From the NCBI GenBank assembly GCA_973895155.1, contig OZ316896.1, positions 20,832,001-20,896,000 of the forward strand: DNA of 64,000 nt, given 5' to 3'. The stretch comes from Marsupella aquatica (lineage: Eukaryota; Marchantiophyta). How positions within the stretch are numbered: the stretch's first letter is position 1; each line of letters starts with the position of its first letter. The notes beneath the pieces were generated by a model. It saw nothing but the letters and a program-made list of their open reading frames with translations. It was not told the DNA's origin and did not search any database. Both the position numbers and the translations under genes were made by a program. This document shows, one piece after another, positions 22,406 to 33,927 of the stretch.

Positions 22406-25087
22406 TGTGCCGAAACCTCGCACGGTCCTCGCTCCTAGCTGGCCAGATCTTCCTCACTCAGCGAGCATCACCAACTCTCAGGAAACTTTTGCCCACACCT
22501 GATCGAACAACCAGAATTCGACCTAATTCAGATCAACTCTCAAAGCTTCATCACAACGAAGGCCAGACTCACTGGTATCCACAATCCTTAACTTCGAACA
22601 ATCTTCCAATTGTCACAAACCTAAACACTATCCCACATTATCTGACTGGCCAGGACCAGAAAGACCTAAAAGCACAGCGACCAGAGAACCTATACACCAA
22701 GAGTCAACAACCGTCAAACAATAGAGTATCTTGTGCGAAACCTGAACACAATCACACGAGAGCCCCCGCGGACGGATAAAATTCCAGAATTCCCATCCGG
22801 ATGCCAAAAATCCATCTACCTTTCTCAATGATTGAAAGATTCCGGATAACATCCAAAGCGGTGAGCGATGAGACAGTCGCAGCAAGCCAGGTCAATTGCA
22901 ACGGTAGGCTTCAGTTGTTTATGTCAACTACTCGTCGCAGCACCAAGCATCTGCACTTGAACTCAATTCCGAAATCCAGCTTCTGATGACAAGAAATAAA
23001 ACACACGGAGTCAATCCCGCCATGAGAATAGCCGCTGACTGGCCATACGAGCGATGGTTCCGTCGAGCTCTGACTCTGCTGCTCCACCCACAAGACCACG
23101 ATCCATCCGCAATGCACACCGAAACAACGACACAAGGTCCCAATTGGCGCAGAGACAAAGTAAAAGGGAGGAGAACTAAAGCCTAAGAAAGAGGCCTCAC
23201 ATCTAGGAGGGAACCGGGAGCTCCCAGATGGGTATTGAATCATAAGTTTTTCTTTCTTCAATTATCAGAGTCCAGGTCGTGCTTGGCCAAGACGGTGGCG
23301 ATCATTCTCTGTTATCTTCCTCTCGTTCGTCTGGCAGCCATAGCCAAAAGCTGCAGAGAGCTGCACAGCCTCAGAAGCGAAAACGGACTTTCCGCCCACA
23401 ATTCGCGAGAGTGTCTTTGAAGGTTGACGAAAGGTACTATCACATGGCATACATGCTTCTTGTACCCATGCGGATCTTTCGAATGTTGCTATCGGGATTG
23501 AATGGGAATGTAATGGTGCTATCGGGATTGAATGGGAATGTAATGGTGCTCTCGAGATTAATAAGATTTAGGGCCTGCATTCGCGCCGCCCTCGAGACTT
23601 GGCGTTACTGGTTCGAGTTCCATGGTCGTCAGCTCCTTTCCTTTTGGTTCATCTAACTAATAGTGGCTTATTGTCTAGAGTGAAGGGTTATTCTTTGGCC
23701 TATTGTCTGTGTAATTAGTGTCAGGACCAAAAGTTACCTGTGTCTAATCTTTTCTAGTAAGTGTTACCATTTTTATAACCCTGTGCCCGGAAAGTCTTAT
23801 CCAATAATCTTTTGTTCCAGACAGGTTTTACATATGATAATGATTGTTTGTGTTGGGGTTTTAATCTGAAACCTGTTTCCACAAAGCTCAGAAAAATTTC
23901 CCTATTGTTGTTAGTCAGCATTTCTTCACTTTCTGGTTACAGGCTACTAACAGAGACCAAACAATCATTACCCTATACAAGTGAAGTCTCTGGATAGTGA
24001 CTCTTAAAAGAGTACATAATGAATGGAATCATATTACCCTTTCCCATTTCTCCATAATGATGGAATCATATTACCAAGTTCCCACTTCTTTGGAGGGAGG
24101 AGTGGGCACACAAGGCACGGAGCACACGCGACCAAGCTGCAGTGGGGAGCCTCCACCTCACACCAGGCGTGGGGCAGTAATGCACCTCCTGCCTCTTGGT
24201 GGGGAGGAGGTTGGCCTTGGCTGACCCTCCACCCTCAGAGTTTCAGCAAGAGTGACATGCAGGAGGCCGGCCTTCCTCCTTCCCTCCCCCTTTTTTTTTT
24301 CTTTAGGTTCACGTGATGGCTGGAGTACCATGGCCGTGTATGGCTGGCTGGCTGGCTCATGGGTGGTTGTCTTTGGTTTAACTGCATGATTTTGCAATCC
24401 CTGGTTTCTGTCTGGTCTTGACTATCCTTTGGTTTAACTGCATGATTTTGCAATCCCTGGTTTCTGTCTGGTCTTGACTATCCTTCATAGAGCAGAGGCA
24501 GTTGGTTTTAGGCCCCTAGGCATAATCCACTTTGTGACTAGTCTTGACTATCCTTCATAAAGCAAAGGCAGGTGGTTTTAGGCCCCTAAGGATAATGCAC
24601 TTTGTGACACTCTTGTGCAATTTACTCCATAGCACCAAGCTCTCCAGTTCTCCGCTTTCCAGTTCTCTGCCCACTAAGGTGTTCGTCTTCTAGGCCACTT
24701 AGTGGAATCTTTGGTTGGTTGTTTCCTTCTGGTTGTGGGGGACCCCTTGGCTTGTTGGCCTCTTTGGTCATCTGTGAACTTTTTCCCTCCCTTCTCCCTT
24801 TATTGGGTTACTTTGCCTTTGGGACCCTGATGGGAGTTTTAGTTTCTTTGGCACTCTTGTATATAAATGAAAGTGAAAGTGTACACAAAAGGTAAAGGTA
24901 CAAACAAAAAATGGGGATGTGCAGGAGATGAAAGTTAGTAGAGGAGACTCAGAGCCAGTGCTCTACTGTACTGTAGCACACTCTCATGCAACAGAGTTGA
25001 CGTCCAACCGATTGAAGAACCGACGGAGCGGATTATGCCACGAAGTGTATGAACTAATGGGTTCAATGAGCAAAGTGCAGTGCTGCA
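22406..25087. other. Intergenic region with tandem duplications
   Basis: No gene is supported. Local arrays include a perfect 30-bp tandem duplication at 23488-23547 (GCTATCGGGATTGAATGG...), followed by a degenerate third start. The 24371-24608 array is listed separately. Confidence 0.55.
24371..24608. repeat. Two successive tandem duplications (56 bp and about 68 bp)
   Basis: CTTTGGTTTAACTGCATGAT begins two perfect 56-bp copies at 24371 and 24427. Overlapping their end, a 68-bp unit beginning TCTTGACTATCCTTCATA is present twice (about 24473 and 24541) with several substitutions. Confidence 0.85.
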
Positions 25088-25100
25088 GTGGTAGATTCTT

Positions 25101-27101
25101 CTAAGGGAGGAGAAGAGAGGGACTCCACGAAGCAACCAGCTGCAATCCATCGGCGAGATCTTGGCAGGGTTTCAAATATGGAGCAACTTGAGCTATCTCC
25201 TTCCCATCCACGTCCTTGTTGAACGGACAGTCAAACTTGGAGACGGGGAATTGAAAGCACGCATCCGTGGACTGACCCCGCACACAACTCCTGTTGCTGT
25301 CCCCTGGACGGCCACGCTGGAAGTCTATCAGCCATGGAGTCAAACCCCCAAGCCCTTGTGCTATTTGACCGTATGTTGATTGTGGACTCGTCACAAGCTC
25401 ATCGACTAGTGACAAACAAATAATCTCCAAAAAGGCCTGATGGTCGCCTTCCAGATCAAAGGCTTGGAAACCATACTTGGACAGCTGAACAAGCTTCAGG
25501 CTCACCCTTTCCCCCTTCTTCTTCTTGAGTGGTTCCTGATACTCCTTCTCCAAATGCTCCCACAGCCCTGGGAAGAGTGAAGCTATGAAGATGACCAGAG
25601 GACCCTCAGTCTGGCTCAACCGTGAGGCAGCAGCTGGATCAGGAATGAGGCCATGATTCAGACCACATTGGCAGATCCGCTCGTTGACTAGAGTGTTGAG
25701 ATTTCTATACATTCCAATTCCATCCCTGTACCTCACTTGCATCCCAACCACTTTGCTTGCACTATTGAACTCCTTGGTATACATACCTCGCACCCTTCGC
25801 CAGATGGAGTCCACCGGAAGGGTCAGCTGGCGGAGAAGGTGTGTCACTGGGTCCCTGTTGGGAAACAGGTCTTCCAGAACCGGCTGAAAGGTTGGAATGG
25901 CAAATAGGTCAGGGAGGAAGTAGAGGCAACCGTTGATGAAATTTATCCATCTCACTCGCTGAAGACGCTCATGCTCATTGTCACAGAAGAATCTAGAATG
26001 GGGACCCCATCCTTCATTGGCTTGAACGTGATGGAAATAAGGGGGGGGCGTGTTTCCTGACGCGTCTTCTCCGATCATCATCAGTCTCCTTTCCACAAAC
26101 TGAGCGGTCATTTCCTCCTCCATGCTACTCAATCCATCCCCATTTGCACTTGAAACAACTTCTGCCTGAATCCTCGCCATTGTGTGTCTCTTCTCCTTTG
26201 CTATGCTCTGTGCGTCGAGGATCCTCAATCCATCCTTGTTTGGAGTCTCTGCATTTTTCACACTCTCATGCTCGACTACCAGTGCCCTGTTGTCCCAATT
26301 ATCCCAGGCTGTCTGGAACTCGCTTGGCTGGGGCCAGTTCAGATTCGAAGAGTATGGGAAATCAGAAGGGAGACCCCAAGAGGAGCCAGGGAAAGGCTCA
26401 CAGAGAAGACTAGGAATGGTGGAATCGGTGTCAATGAGCAGAACTCGTTTGGTGAGCAAAGCATACTGATAGGCGGAGACCAGCCACAGCAGCCGGTTTC
26501 CAACTCCGTGTGTGCCAAACTCAACGACTGCGAATTGACAAGGAGTGCTGCTTTCGTTGCCTGATTCGAACAGCTTTGTCACGTATTCCATGTTTCCTCC
26601 ATGAGTGCATGTCCGGTGGAGATTGGCATACTCATTGAACAAAACTTTCCTGAGAGTGGATGACTTACTTCCCTGCTGGTGGGTAGTCGTTGTGTTGGTG
26701 ATTAGAGGAAATCTCTTCGGCTTGGTCCACAACCGAAACAGGTGCTGCCTCCCTGCACATGGGTTGGCTGCATCCCAAGCCTTCCTCCGCTCTAGGGACA
26801 GAACAGAGTTTGGCACTCCTCCTGCCGCTGCTATGGCCGCCCGCGTTTCCTCCACGAGAAGCCATCCAGGGGATCCCCCTGACTCCCCCAACTCCTCTTC
26901 GGCGTCTTGACGAATGAGAAATGCCTCCCAAGGATCGGCAGTCTCGACGTCGTCCTGAATTCTCCCCTCCCGAAGCGCTCCGTTGAAAACCAAGCAGAGG
27001 ACGAGGCAGAGGAGCATCATGAGAGCCAAAGCTCGTCGCCTGCTGAACCGCAACAGGAATGGGCTAACGTTTATCCTTTTCATGCATTTGTTAAACGTCA
27101 T
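25101..27101 (-). CDS. Xyloglucan-type fucosyltransferase (GT37 galactoside alpha-1,2-fucosyltransferase)
   Basis: This is an intronless gene of 666 codons from the ATG at 27101 (MTFNKCMKRIN); a GTG in frame 27 bases upstream is ignored. GT37 enzymes transfer fucose from GDP-fucose to galactose side chains of xyloglucan or related wall polymers in the Golgi. The topology is type II: a short basic tail, then a single hydrophobic anchor (LALMMLLCLVLCLVFNG, about 22-38), a stem and a lumenal catalytic domain. Family motifs are visible: HGVGNRLLWLVSAYQYALLT with RVLLID (about 200-225), SSWGLPSDFPY, RFFCDNEHERLQRV, VVGMQVRYRDG with the conserved Arg (about 455-465), STYGQIAQGLGGLTPW (about 575-590), and a C-terminal Cys-containing tail. 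It is longer than Arabidopsis FUT1 (about 560 aa). The acceptor sugar is not predictable. A 3' fragment copy is at 38880-39960. Confidence 0.93.
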   Translation of the reverse strand: MTFNKCMKRINVSPFLLRFSRRRALALMMLLCLVLCLVFNGALREGRIQDDVETADPWEAFLIRQDAEEELGESGGSPGWLLVEETRAAIAAAGGVPNSVLSLERRKAWDAANPCAGRQHLFRLWTKPKRFPLITNTTTTHQQGSKSSTLRKVLFNEYANLHRTCTHGGNMEYVTKLFESGNESSTPCQFAVVEFGTHGVGNRLLWLVSAYQYALLTKRVLLIDTDSTIPSLLCEPFPGSSWGLPSDFPYSSNLNWPQPSEFQTAWDNWDNRALVVEHESVKNAETPNKDGLRILDAQSIAKEKRHTMARIQAEVVSSANGDGLSSMEEEMTAQFVERRLMMIGEDASGNTPPPYFHHVQANEGWGPHSRFFCDNEHERLQRVRWINFINGCLYFLPDLFAIPTFQPVLEDLFPNRDPVTHLLRQLTLPVDSIWRRVRGMYTKEFNSASKVVGMQVRYRDGIGMYRNLNTLVNERICQCGLNHGLIPDPAAASRLSQTEGPLVIFIASLFPGLWEHLEKEYQEPLKKKKGERVSLKLVQLSKYGFQAFDLEGDHQAFLEIICLSLVDELVTSPQSTYGQIAQGLGGLTPWLIDFQRGRPGDSNRSCVRGQSTDACFQFPVSKFDCPFNKDVDGKEIAQVAPYLKPCQDLADGLQLVASWSPSLLLP

Positions 27102-30100
27102 TTTGAAGTCGCCCACCTGCCAAATCACACGAGTGCTACCCCTAGCGCCTACGAAATTCTCGTTCTAGTATTACTGATGATTCCCAAGGCAAATTTGGTA
27201 GCGTTGCGTGAATACCCCCATTGTTTCTTCCCGGCAGGGCAGTTTCTCACGGGTGCTGTACTGTCAGCTGGCAGTAAGATGGCAGTCCTGCACTTAGATT
27301 CAGAAACGCTCAAAAAATCCTGTCCTTGGAACGTAACAGAAACTCCTCAAAGATTTGGGCCAAAGCTACCGGACTCGTCTGCATAGTTACAATAATTTTG
27401 GGTTAGTTAATTCAGTCCACAGCAAATCTCTCCGTTCCTGCGAGTGTACACCAAAATACTGTTTCCACATTTGTCTCAGTCATGCACAGACTACGTGCCA
27501 GGTACAGTTCAGAAAAATTGAGTGGTTTTCGTGCGCTATGATATGCTGAACTTAAATTTCCTCCATTAGCTGAATTTCTCTCCTTGCATTCTTAGCATAT
27601 TTATGCATCGACTTTTGAAATAGAGGAATCCCTGGTGAGAACAAACCTCCAAAGGAATCCATCCGTGTCGATCTAACCAGCGTTCAGCTTCAGCTGACGC
27701 CATGCCGACTCTGAAGGTTGATTTACAGCAAGTTGGAATGACCTAAATAGGACGTTTAGTCTGCAATCCATCACGTCCATCGATAAAATATAGGCAAATC
27801 ATCACTTTCAGAGCCCAATGACGGCATGTGTCCGCTTTCACAGCTTCTAATATCAGACAAATCCCGGGTGCCATCATATTCATCCTTCAAGCTTAGCATT
27901 CTCACAGACAGGACCCTAAAATTGACTACAGCGCCTCCTGTTCCATTCGAACTCCATGAAGTCAGCATATAACTAAACGGTGTGGAGGAAGATTGAAAAA
28001 AAACCATCCTACAATATGGAGCAGAACTGTTAAAACAAATTAAACAAAATCGTTTATAAATTTAAAAAATTGATTCAATTATCGATATCATTACACGCAA
28101 AAGCGTCGTTGAAAAAAACTAGCAAAGCCTGATCCGACATAGTGAATCGATGTTAAGGGTAGAATGCCTGTAACTAGAACATTGAACGGAAAACTATACA
28201 GAGGGCCCGACAGCATTGGAGATAGGGGAGAGACGTGCAATTCACACAGGCCCGATGCGAAATTCCGGGTGATCTAGCAACTAACCTGCTGAACGAAATC
28301 CAATAACTGATAGATTCATGGATTCAACGACGCGGGTGGCAGAAGCCTGATCCGCAGAATCCTGATCCACTGATGATTTTGAGCAAAAGATTTATCCTGT
28401 CCTAACCTAGAAAGGATCCTCTGCCCTGCAGCCCACAACAGGCCCTCAACGACAACAAAAAATATCTCCAATTCCCGCGCAGCATCGCCCCAGCCGGCCA
28501 TCCCTACCCTGTTCAGTACATGACGTCCACGTTCGTTTCCATTCGAACTTCCACTGCTTCTCGCTCCATAGTCTGTCCATGGGCGTTTGTCTATCTACTC
28601 TGTAACCCTCCTTGTCATGCCTCCGAACGAAATCATCAAATCTCGGAACGCCGTTCCTCTCTCTCGCCCTCTTCGTCAGTCGGAGTAACGTGAGCAGCAC
28701 CCTCTCACCTCCTTCCGCGAGAATGGAAAACAAATAATCCCGCCAAGCCACACTTCTTCGCGCAATGGCACTGAACCCGACCAACTCAGCGTGTCCTGCA
28801 CCCCAAAGCAATTCCCATTCTTGTACATTTCGAAGGATTTTCTCTTCACCTCCCAATACTCCTCACTCCCCTCGCCTCTCTAGAATCCATCTCCGGGTGT
28901 CTCTCTCTCTGTGTCGTTGTGCTCCGAATCGTGAATGCACCAAGCCAGTTCTCCACTCATCCTCTGCTCCACCTCGATTCTCCTGTTCTTTACTAGAGAA
29001 CTCTGCCTCTGGATCCCTCGGCTCTCGTCTGTGAAGCTTTGGGAGCTCAATTGAATTCCAATCCAACACATCAAATTTCTCCTTCGGCCCTCCTCATGGA
29101 CCTACTGTAAAGGAGAGAGGACACAGGACGGCGGAGAAATCCATGAGGTTCGACAAATTCAGCAATCATCATAGATGACGACTCGTCGACAAGCAGTCAG
29201 GCATATTCCATGCACGGAGAGTTAGCTGGGTAGCAATAGGCGGTGCAGAATGGGCACCTTAGTTTATTAAAGTTTTATTTTGGTTTTAGCTAGGGTGTCC
29301 AATGTGAGAATCTAAGGGCTGTCTTGCATGTGCAAGAGTCCTCAAAAAAGTGGCCCTTACCAGCCCACAAATGTAGGGAAAAGTGCAAACCAAATCTACC
29401 AGGAGTGGGGAGCAGATACAGGGGAAAAACGTCCAGAAGTCTAGGTCGAAGACGACGTGTTATGTCTACCATTTTGTTTTATTATGATTTGAAGGTTGGG
29501 GACCTCAAGGGCCGGAAATTTTCCGGCCCTTGCCCTTGCAACTCCACCAAAGATGGCGTCAAGACTGCCGAACTGTCGCTTGATTAAAAAAAGGCCACGG
29601 GTTCATTTCAGGGCCGGAAACCAAAAGACCTTGTACATGCAAGACGGCCCTAAAGCCCTGATGGACCCAGACATTCTCCTGCATGCCTAACCCCAGGGAC
29701 TGCAAAAAGTGATTGTTGCTTTAATCAAAAGCAAAGGGAGCAGATAGTAGTTGACTACTTTTGGCTACCTGGTGGAGAAAATAGTCAACACATCCTTTTT
29801 GAAAATGGTCTCTTTTCAATGTAATGTAGTCTGAATGGCTTAGCAACTTTATTTTATTTTTATTTTTTAATTATTGTTTTCAAAAAACAAAACCTTTATT
29901 TCAATGGGAAAAAACAAGGCGCCAGCCTAGAGGAGGAGACAAGAAAGGACCAAAAGGACCAAAATAAGGGGGCTAAGAGAGGGAGCACCCTAGAGAGAAG
30001 AGAGAGGGCCAAACTAAACCAGTACGCCTAATGGGAGGAGACGAAGGAGTGAGGAGAAGATGACCCCAGGAAGCGGAATGATGTCTGCCACCAAACTGAA

Positions 30101-30653
30101 CCTAAATGATGAGAAAGACTAAAGGAAGGATGAGACACAACCATAGCCAGAAATCCTGCTAGAAACAGCCTAAGCTAGCCGCTTTCCCCATTCTCCAAGT
30201 CAAAGCTGCCACTTGCAAATTCCGCACCACCAACCACACCTCTAACATCCAAAGGACATCCACCAAACCATACTAGAAGAAAGTTCAGAACATAACTCTG
30301 GGCCTTCCAGGGCCCCAACATCAAAGAGAGAGCCTCCTGCCAATGTCTCCTCCCATCACAACCTTTGTGCACCTCAGGGAAGATTATAGAGGTCAGCCTG
30401 ATATATCATTTTGTGCTCTTGCAACAGGACCCTGGGAAGGGCCATGGGCTAAATCAAGAACCCGCTACCAAAGAGGAGTGTAGTCAAATCCGGTAACTTG
30501 ATCAGCCATCCATCCTGCAGAGAGAAAGCAACTTTTCACCAAGTCCAAGAATGACCAGGAAAGATAGATACCGCATGGGCTCCAGATAATCAGGAGAGAA
30601 AAAGGAGATTTCCGGATTTCCAGATATCAGAGACAAAAAATGCCGTAGAAATA
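27102..30653. other. Intergenic region upstream of the fucosyltransferase
   Basis: It probably contains the fucosyltransferase promoter and leader (27102-27600). The minus-strand open frame 28446-28856 (136 codons) lacks an ATG before its last third and has no recognisable motif, so it is not called as a gene. The segment 29310-29700 shares boxes (GGACCTCAAGGGCCG, TTTCCGGCC, TGTACATGCAAG) with 50720-51130, so both belong to a diverged dispersed repeat. The purine-rich 29880-30060 stretch resembles 6850-7000 in style, but no element ends were found. Confidence 0.5.
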
Positions 30654-30658
30654 TATTA

Positions 30659-30674
30659 GGGCATCTCAAATATG
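30659..30674 (+). repeat. Left terminal inverted repeat
   Basis: GGGCATCTCAAATATG, directly preceded by TATTA. Confidence 0.88.
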
Positions 30675-30935
30675 GTTTTTTATTGGATCTTTCGGGCCGC
30701 CCGCAAGGCACTCGAGTCACCCGCAACATGCTACTACCGGGCAACTATCTTGAAGGGTCATGAAATATGAGACGGGTCGCGGTTGAATATGCAACTGGGT
30801 TGCCCCCGTAACTGCGTCGTGGGTGCTCATGCAAGTTGGTTTCCACCTACTGCGGTTAACCATACATAGACAACGTCGACGCCTCACTCTGCTCCCCCCC
30901 TCAAATTTTTGAACGCGCCGACAATTACAAGCTCC

Positions 30936-32565
30936 ATGAATGCTTTGGACGAATGCAGCGACATTTCAAATTGGCATTCCCTCGCTCAATTTGGGGCTGA
31001 GCCTGAATTCCGCAGGATTGACATTACAACAGCAAAAATGGCAAGCACAATAGGCATTTCTCCTGGCAGATCTGAGGTGAACAATCTTGATTTTCCTCCT
31101 CCGCATCAGTCCCGTTGTTCACATTTTGAGAGCGTTATTCCTGACTCCCAACTTCCTGAATCGCTCCTCGACATGGTGCCACCAGCTTCTGCCATGGCTC
31201 CAGGTGGGGACAATCGTAAGCTGTTGCCAGTGCACCTTGCTCACATCGTGGATTGGCTAGAAGTGCCAGAGAACTTTGCTATGCTCAATGGGACCAGTAG
31301 CCGCCCTTCTGTTACTGGCAAACATCCGCCAAAGAAGACTGTGTTTAAAAAGATGCTTATCTACCTCCATGACGTTGGTTTTCCTAAATTTGTCGCCACA
31401 GGAGATAACCTTGGGAAACGGTTTCAACGTTTCATAAAAAAGTACAAGGAGGCCCTGGCGATGAAGCAAGACTCTGGTGCAGGATTAACAGATGCTGAAT
31501 TGAGACAAGGTCTTACACTGGCAGATAAGTATGAGAAGGTGTGTCCCCATTTCGAGCGCATGCATGCAATCTATGGGGAGAGAGCAAATGTGTCACCTCC
31601 CAGCACAGCCGCATGTGGGTTACAAGGGCATCAAGAACTATACGTTGATGAGGGTTCGGATGACGATGAGCTTCCTGAATCATCATTTCCAATCCACAAT
31701 GACCTGGAACTACCACAATTTAGGTAAGTTTATGTCTTTCTCTTTTGCCTTTAGAGCATCATGATCATTTTTCGGCAATCATAGCTGGATGTTTGCCAAA
31801 ATTGGATTGTACACAAAATGGACTGTGAGTAGTTATATAATTGGGTTTCATTTTTCACTCTATGCAACCGACCACAATTTCCAGTTTGCTCAAACCATCT
31901 CCGAAGATGACGTCGAAGGCGGTCCACCTCCTGCTGGAGGCAACACCTCAGTTGATGAATCGCTGCCCAATACTCCAACTGAGACTCAATCGCAGCCTGC
32001 ATCAAATTGTCCTAATGTGGAAGAACCAGTCCCAACTCCAACTTCCAACCCGGCATCCGCACCCACACGACCACACGGTAGGAGCAGAGGCACGACATCT
32101 GCTCATCCAACCATCACACAAGAGCGAGGTAGTGTACGACCTCGGCAAGGCAAGAGGCCATCGCCCACACAGGCTAGCTCTAGGCCCGATCTAGCTGAGG
32201 TGTATGTTGAGAAATTGCAAGACAAGAATGCTTTCAGAATTCAGATGATTGATGCAAGGGACAGATGGAAAGCTCAAGAAATTGCTGACAGGAAAGAGGC
32301 CAGAGAATCAGAAGCATTCAAGGAAAAGATTATGATGGATGCCAAATCGGCAGAGTTGGCTAAAAGGGATCGGATTCAACGTAGACAAGAAGAAAAACGA
32401 GCAAGAATTGACCTTCATCATCAGCTGGCTATCATCAAAGCCCAGCAAGCAACAGTGCTATTAACAGAGATTCTCAAGCAAGACAAGGGGCCTGATCACT
32501 TTAAGATAATGATGGGTATTATACATGCTGGAACTACGATTGCCCCAGATGGGTCAATCCCATAG
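30936..32565 (+). CDS. Myb/SANT-like DNA-binding accessory protein of the Harbinger-like element
   Basis: Exon 1 runs from the ATG at 30936 to the AG/GTAAGT donor after 31723. The second coding block runs to the TAG ending at 32565. The N-terminal half has a trihelix/Myb-like module (about residues 95-215 of the open frame): HIVDWLEVPENFAML, a KKMLIYLHDVGFP segment, then GDNLGKRFQRFIKKYKEA and the KYEKVCPHFERMHAIYGE end. The second half starts with a Pro/Ser/Thr-rich linker and ends in a long charged helix (about 110 residues, Arg/Lys/Glu/Gln-rich) likely to form a coiled coil. The CCAG acceptor at 31881-31884 would put the second block out of frame. A weaker GAG acceptor near 31829 keeps frame, or the copy has a frame error. 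In PIF/Harbinger elements such proteins bind the transposase and the element ends; that role here is inference. Confidence 0.7.
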
Positions 32566-33161
32566 TTGTATTTACTTTGTTGTTGTAGTAATAGTAGTAG
32601 TAGTAGTTACTGCTGCTATTATTGCCAACAGCTTGTACAAAAATCTACCGGATCCAAGACCTCAGTTTTGCTCCATGGCCGAGTGGATGTCATTGGTAAT
32701 AAAGGGGCCCAAGAAATTTCCTATATCAATTCAATTGATCCCTATGTGTTATATGGTTTACGATTTTTGTCAGAATTTTTGCTTTGACTGAGGAAATCTG
32801 TCACTGAGGCAAACGAAGTGACAAATGCAAAATCGTGCAAAGGCAAAACCTATCTGTAGGAGCGTTGTCATAACACAAAAATGAGGCATCAATGAACGTG
32901 AACTGTCCATTGAAAAAACACAGCATGAACTCGTAGGGCAGTGAGCCAGTGTTAGGGAAAAAAACTGTCGAACAACTTCGACTCTTTCCATTCATGAAAT
33001 CAAAATTACATGTTCAAAATCTACCAGATTGGATAAGCTGCTATGTGCCATTGCAATCTCCAACGAATGAGGAGTAAAAATCCAGAACTGGGGTAGGGGC
33101 AGAGGCCCTTCTAGAACGGATAACTACGTAATGCGCAAGGAAACCTGGCCTATTGTCTGAT
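32566..33161. other. Non-coding spacer inside the transposon, with a GTA microsatellite
   Basis: GTAGTAATAGTAGTAGTAGTAG lies at about 32585-32606. The rest of the spacer, between the convergent coding blocks, shows no supported gene. Confidence 0.6.
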
Positions 33162-33694
33162 TCAGGCAGTGGGCGGTCCACTATCCAGTGCTTGACCACT
33201 CTGGTCCTTGCTTCCTCCTTGCTGTGAACGCTCCATAGAAGACACCTCGCCCAAAGTGGACTCCCCAGTAGTAACTGACATTGTTGTTACTGTGCTTGAA
33301 GCCTCCAAGTCAAAATCGTCAACGCTTATGACTGGTAGATCAGGCATAGGGATTTCCCAGTAAGGGCGTGCTGCCTCTCTCCCAAAAAGAACCGCCTCTG
33401 AATAGAGTAGGGCTCGCGTGGCCTCGACTTCAAGGACTTGTACACCACGGAAGGTAGCGTCAAAATTTTGCACCCCTGAATGTGGTCGCTGGAAGGCAAG
33501 CCGAGGTGCTTTGGGCCACAATGGAAAGCCACGTATAGCAATCCACATGGTGGCATCAGTTTGTCCCTTTCCTACAAGCCAAAGCCAAGTGTTCTCCATT
33601 CCCGTTGCTTCTCGTTGCTTCTCAATCACGAACAAAACTGGACTTCCTGAATGCTGCGTTTGGCCGAATGAGAACTTGAAAATGTAAACTCTGC
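33162..33694 (-). CDS. Unrecognised ORF inside the Harbinger-like element
   Basis: The open frame starts after a stop near 33696 and ends with the stop at 33162-33164, about 176 codons. The frame entry follows a possible TTGCAG acceptor just upstream, so it may be a downstream exon; the first ATG in frame (MENTWLWLVGKG) lies near 33600. The N-terminal 120 residues are well composed, with several beta-rich segments: FKFSFGQTQHSGSPVLFVIE, TWLWLVGKG, ATMWIAIRGFPLWP, and VLEVEATRALLYSEAVLFG. An acidic/Ser-rich tail follows. I do not recognise the family. The alternation of strands would allow an OB-like fold, but this is speculation. It lies downstream of the transposase on the same strand. Confidence 0.45.
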
Positions 33695-33927
33695 AACTCT
33701 ACAGCTTTTGGTCCAACCAAAACCGAGCTCAAAGTCAAACAAAACCTGAGGCTGGAGGACTCGCATGCTGGTCACATGAAAACGCAGTCGGGTACCTCAC
33801 ATGAAAACACCTTCAGTTGTCCATTGACAGTAGTACCAGATGTACCAAAGGTACTTTGAATGGTCTATTTCTTGAAAACAAAACGTGACACAAAGGACAC
33901 ATGCTTAAACCTGCCAAGTGTGCAGAG

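Noticed and set aside
26907-27386. 159-codon plus-strand ORF at the fucosyltransferase 5' end
   Set aside because: It is antisense to the fucosyltransferase N terminus, starts without ATG and shows no motif.
28446-28856. 136-codon minus-strand ORF
   Set aside because: No ATG until late in the frame and no motif; possible exon but unsupported.
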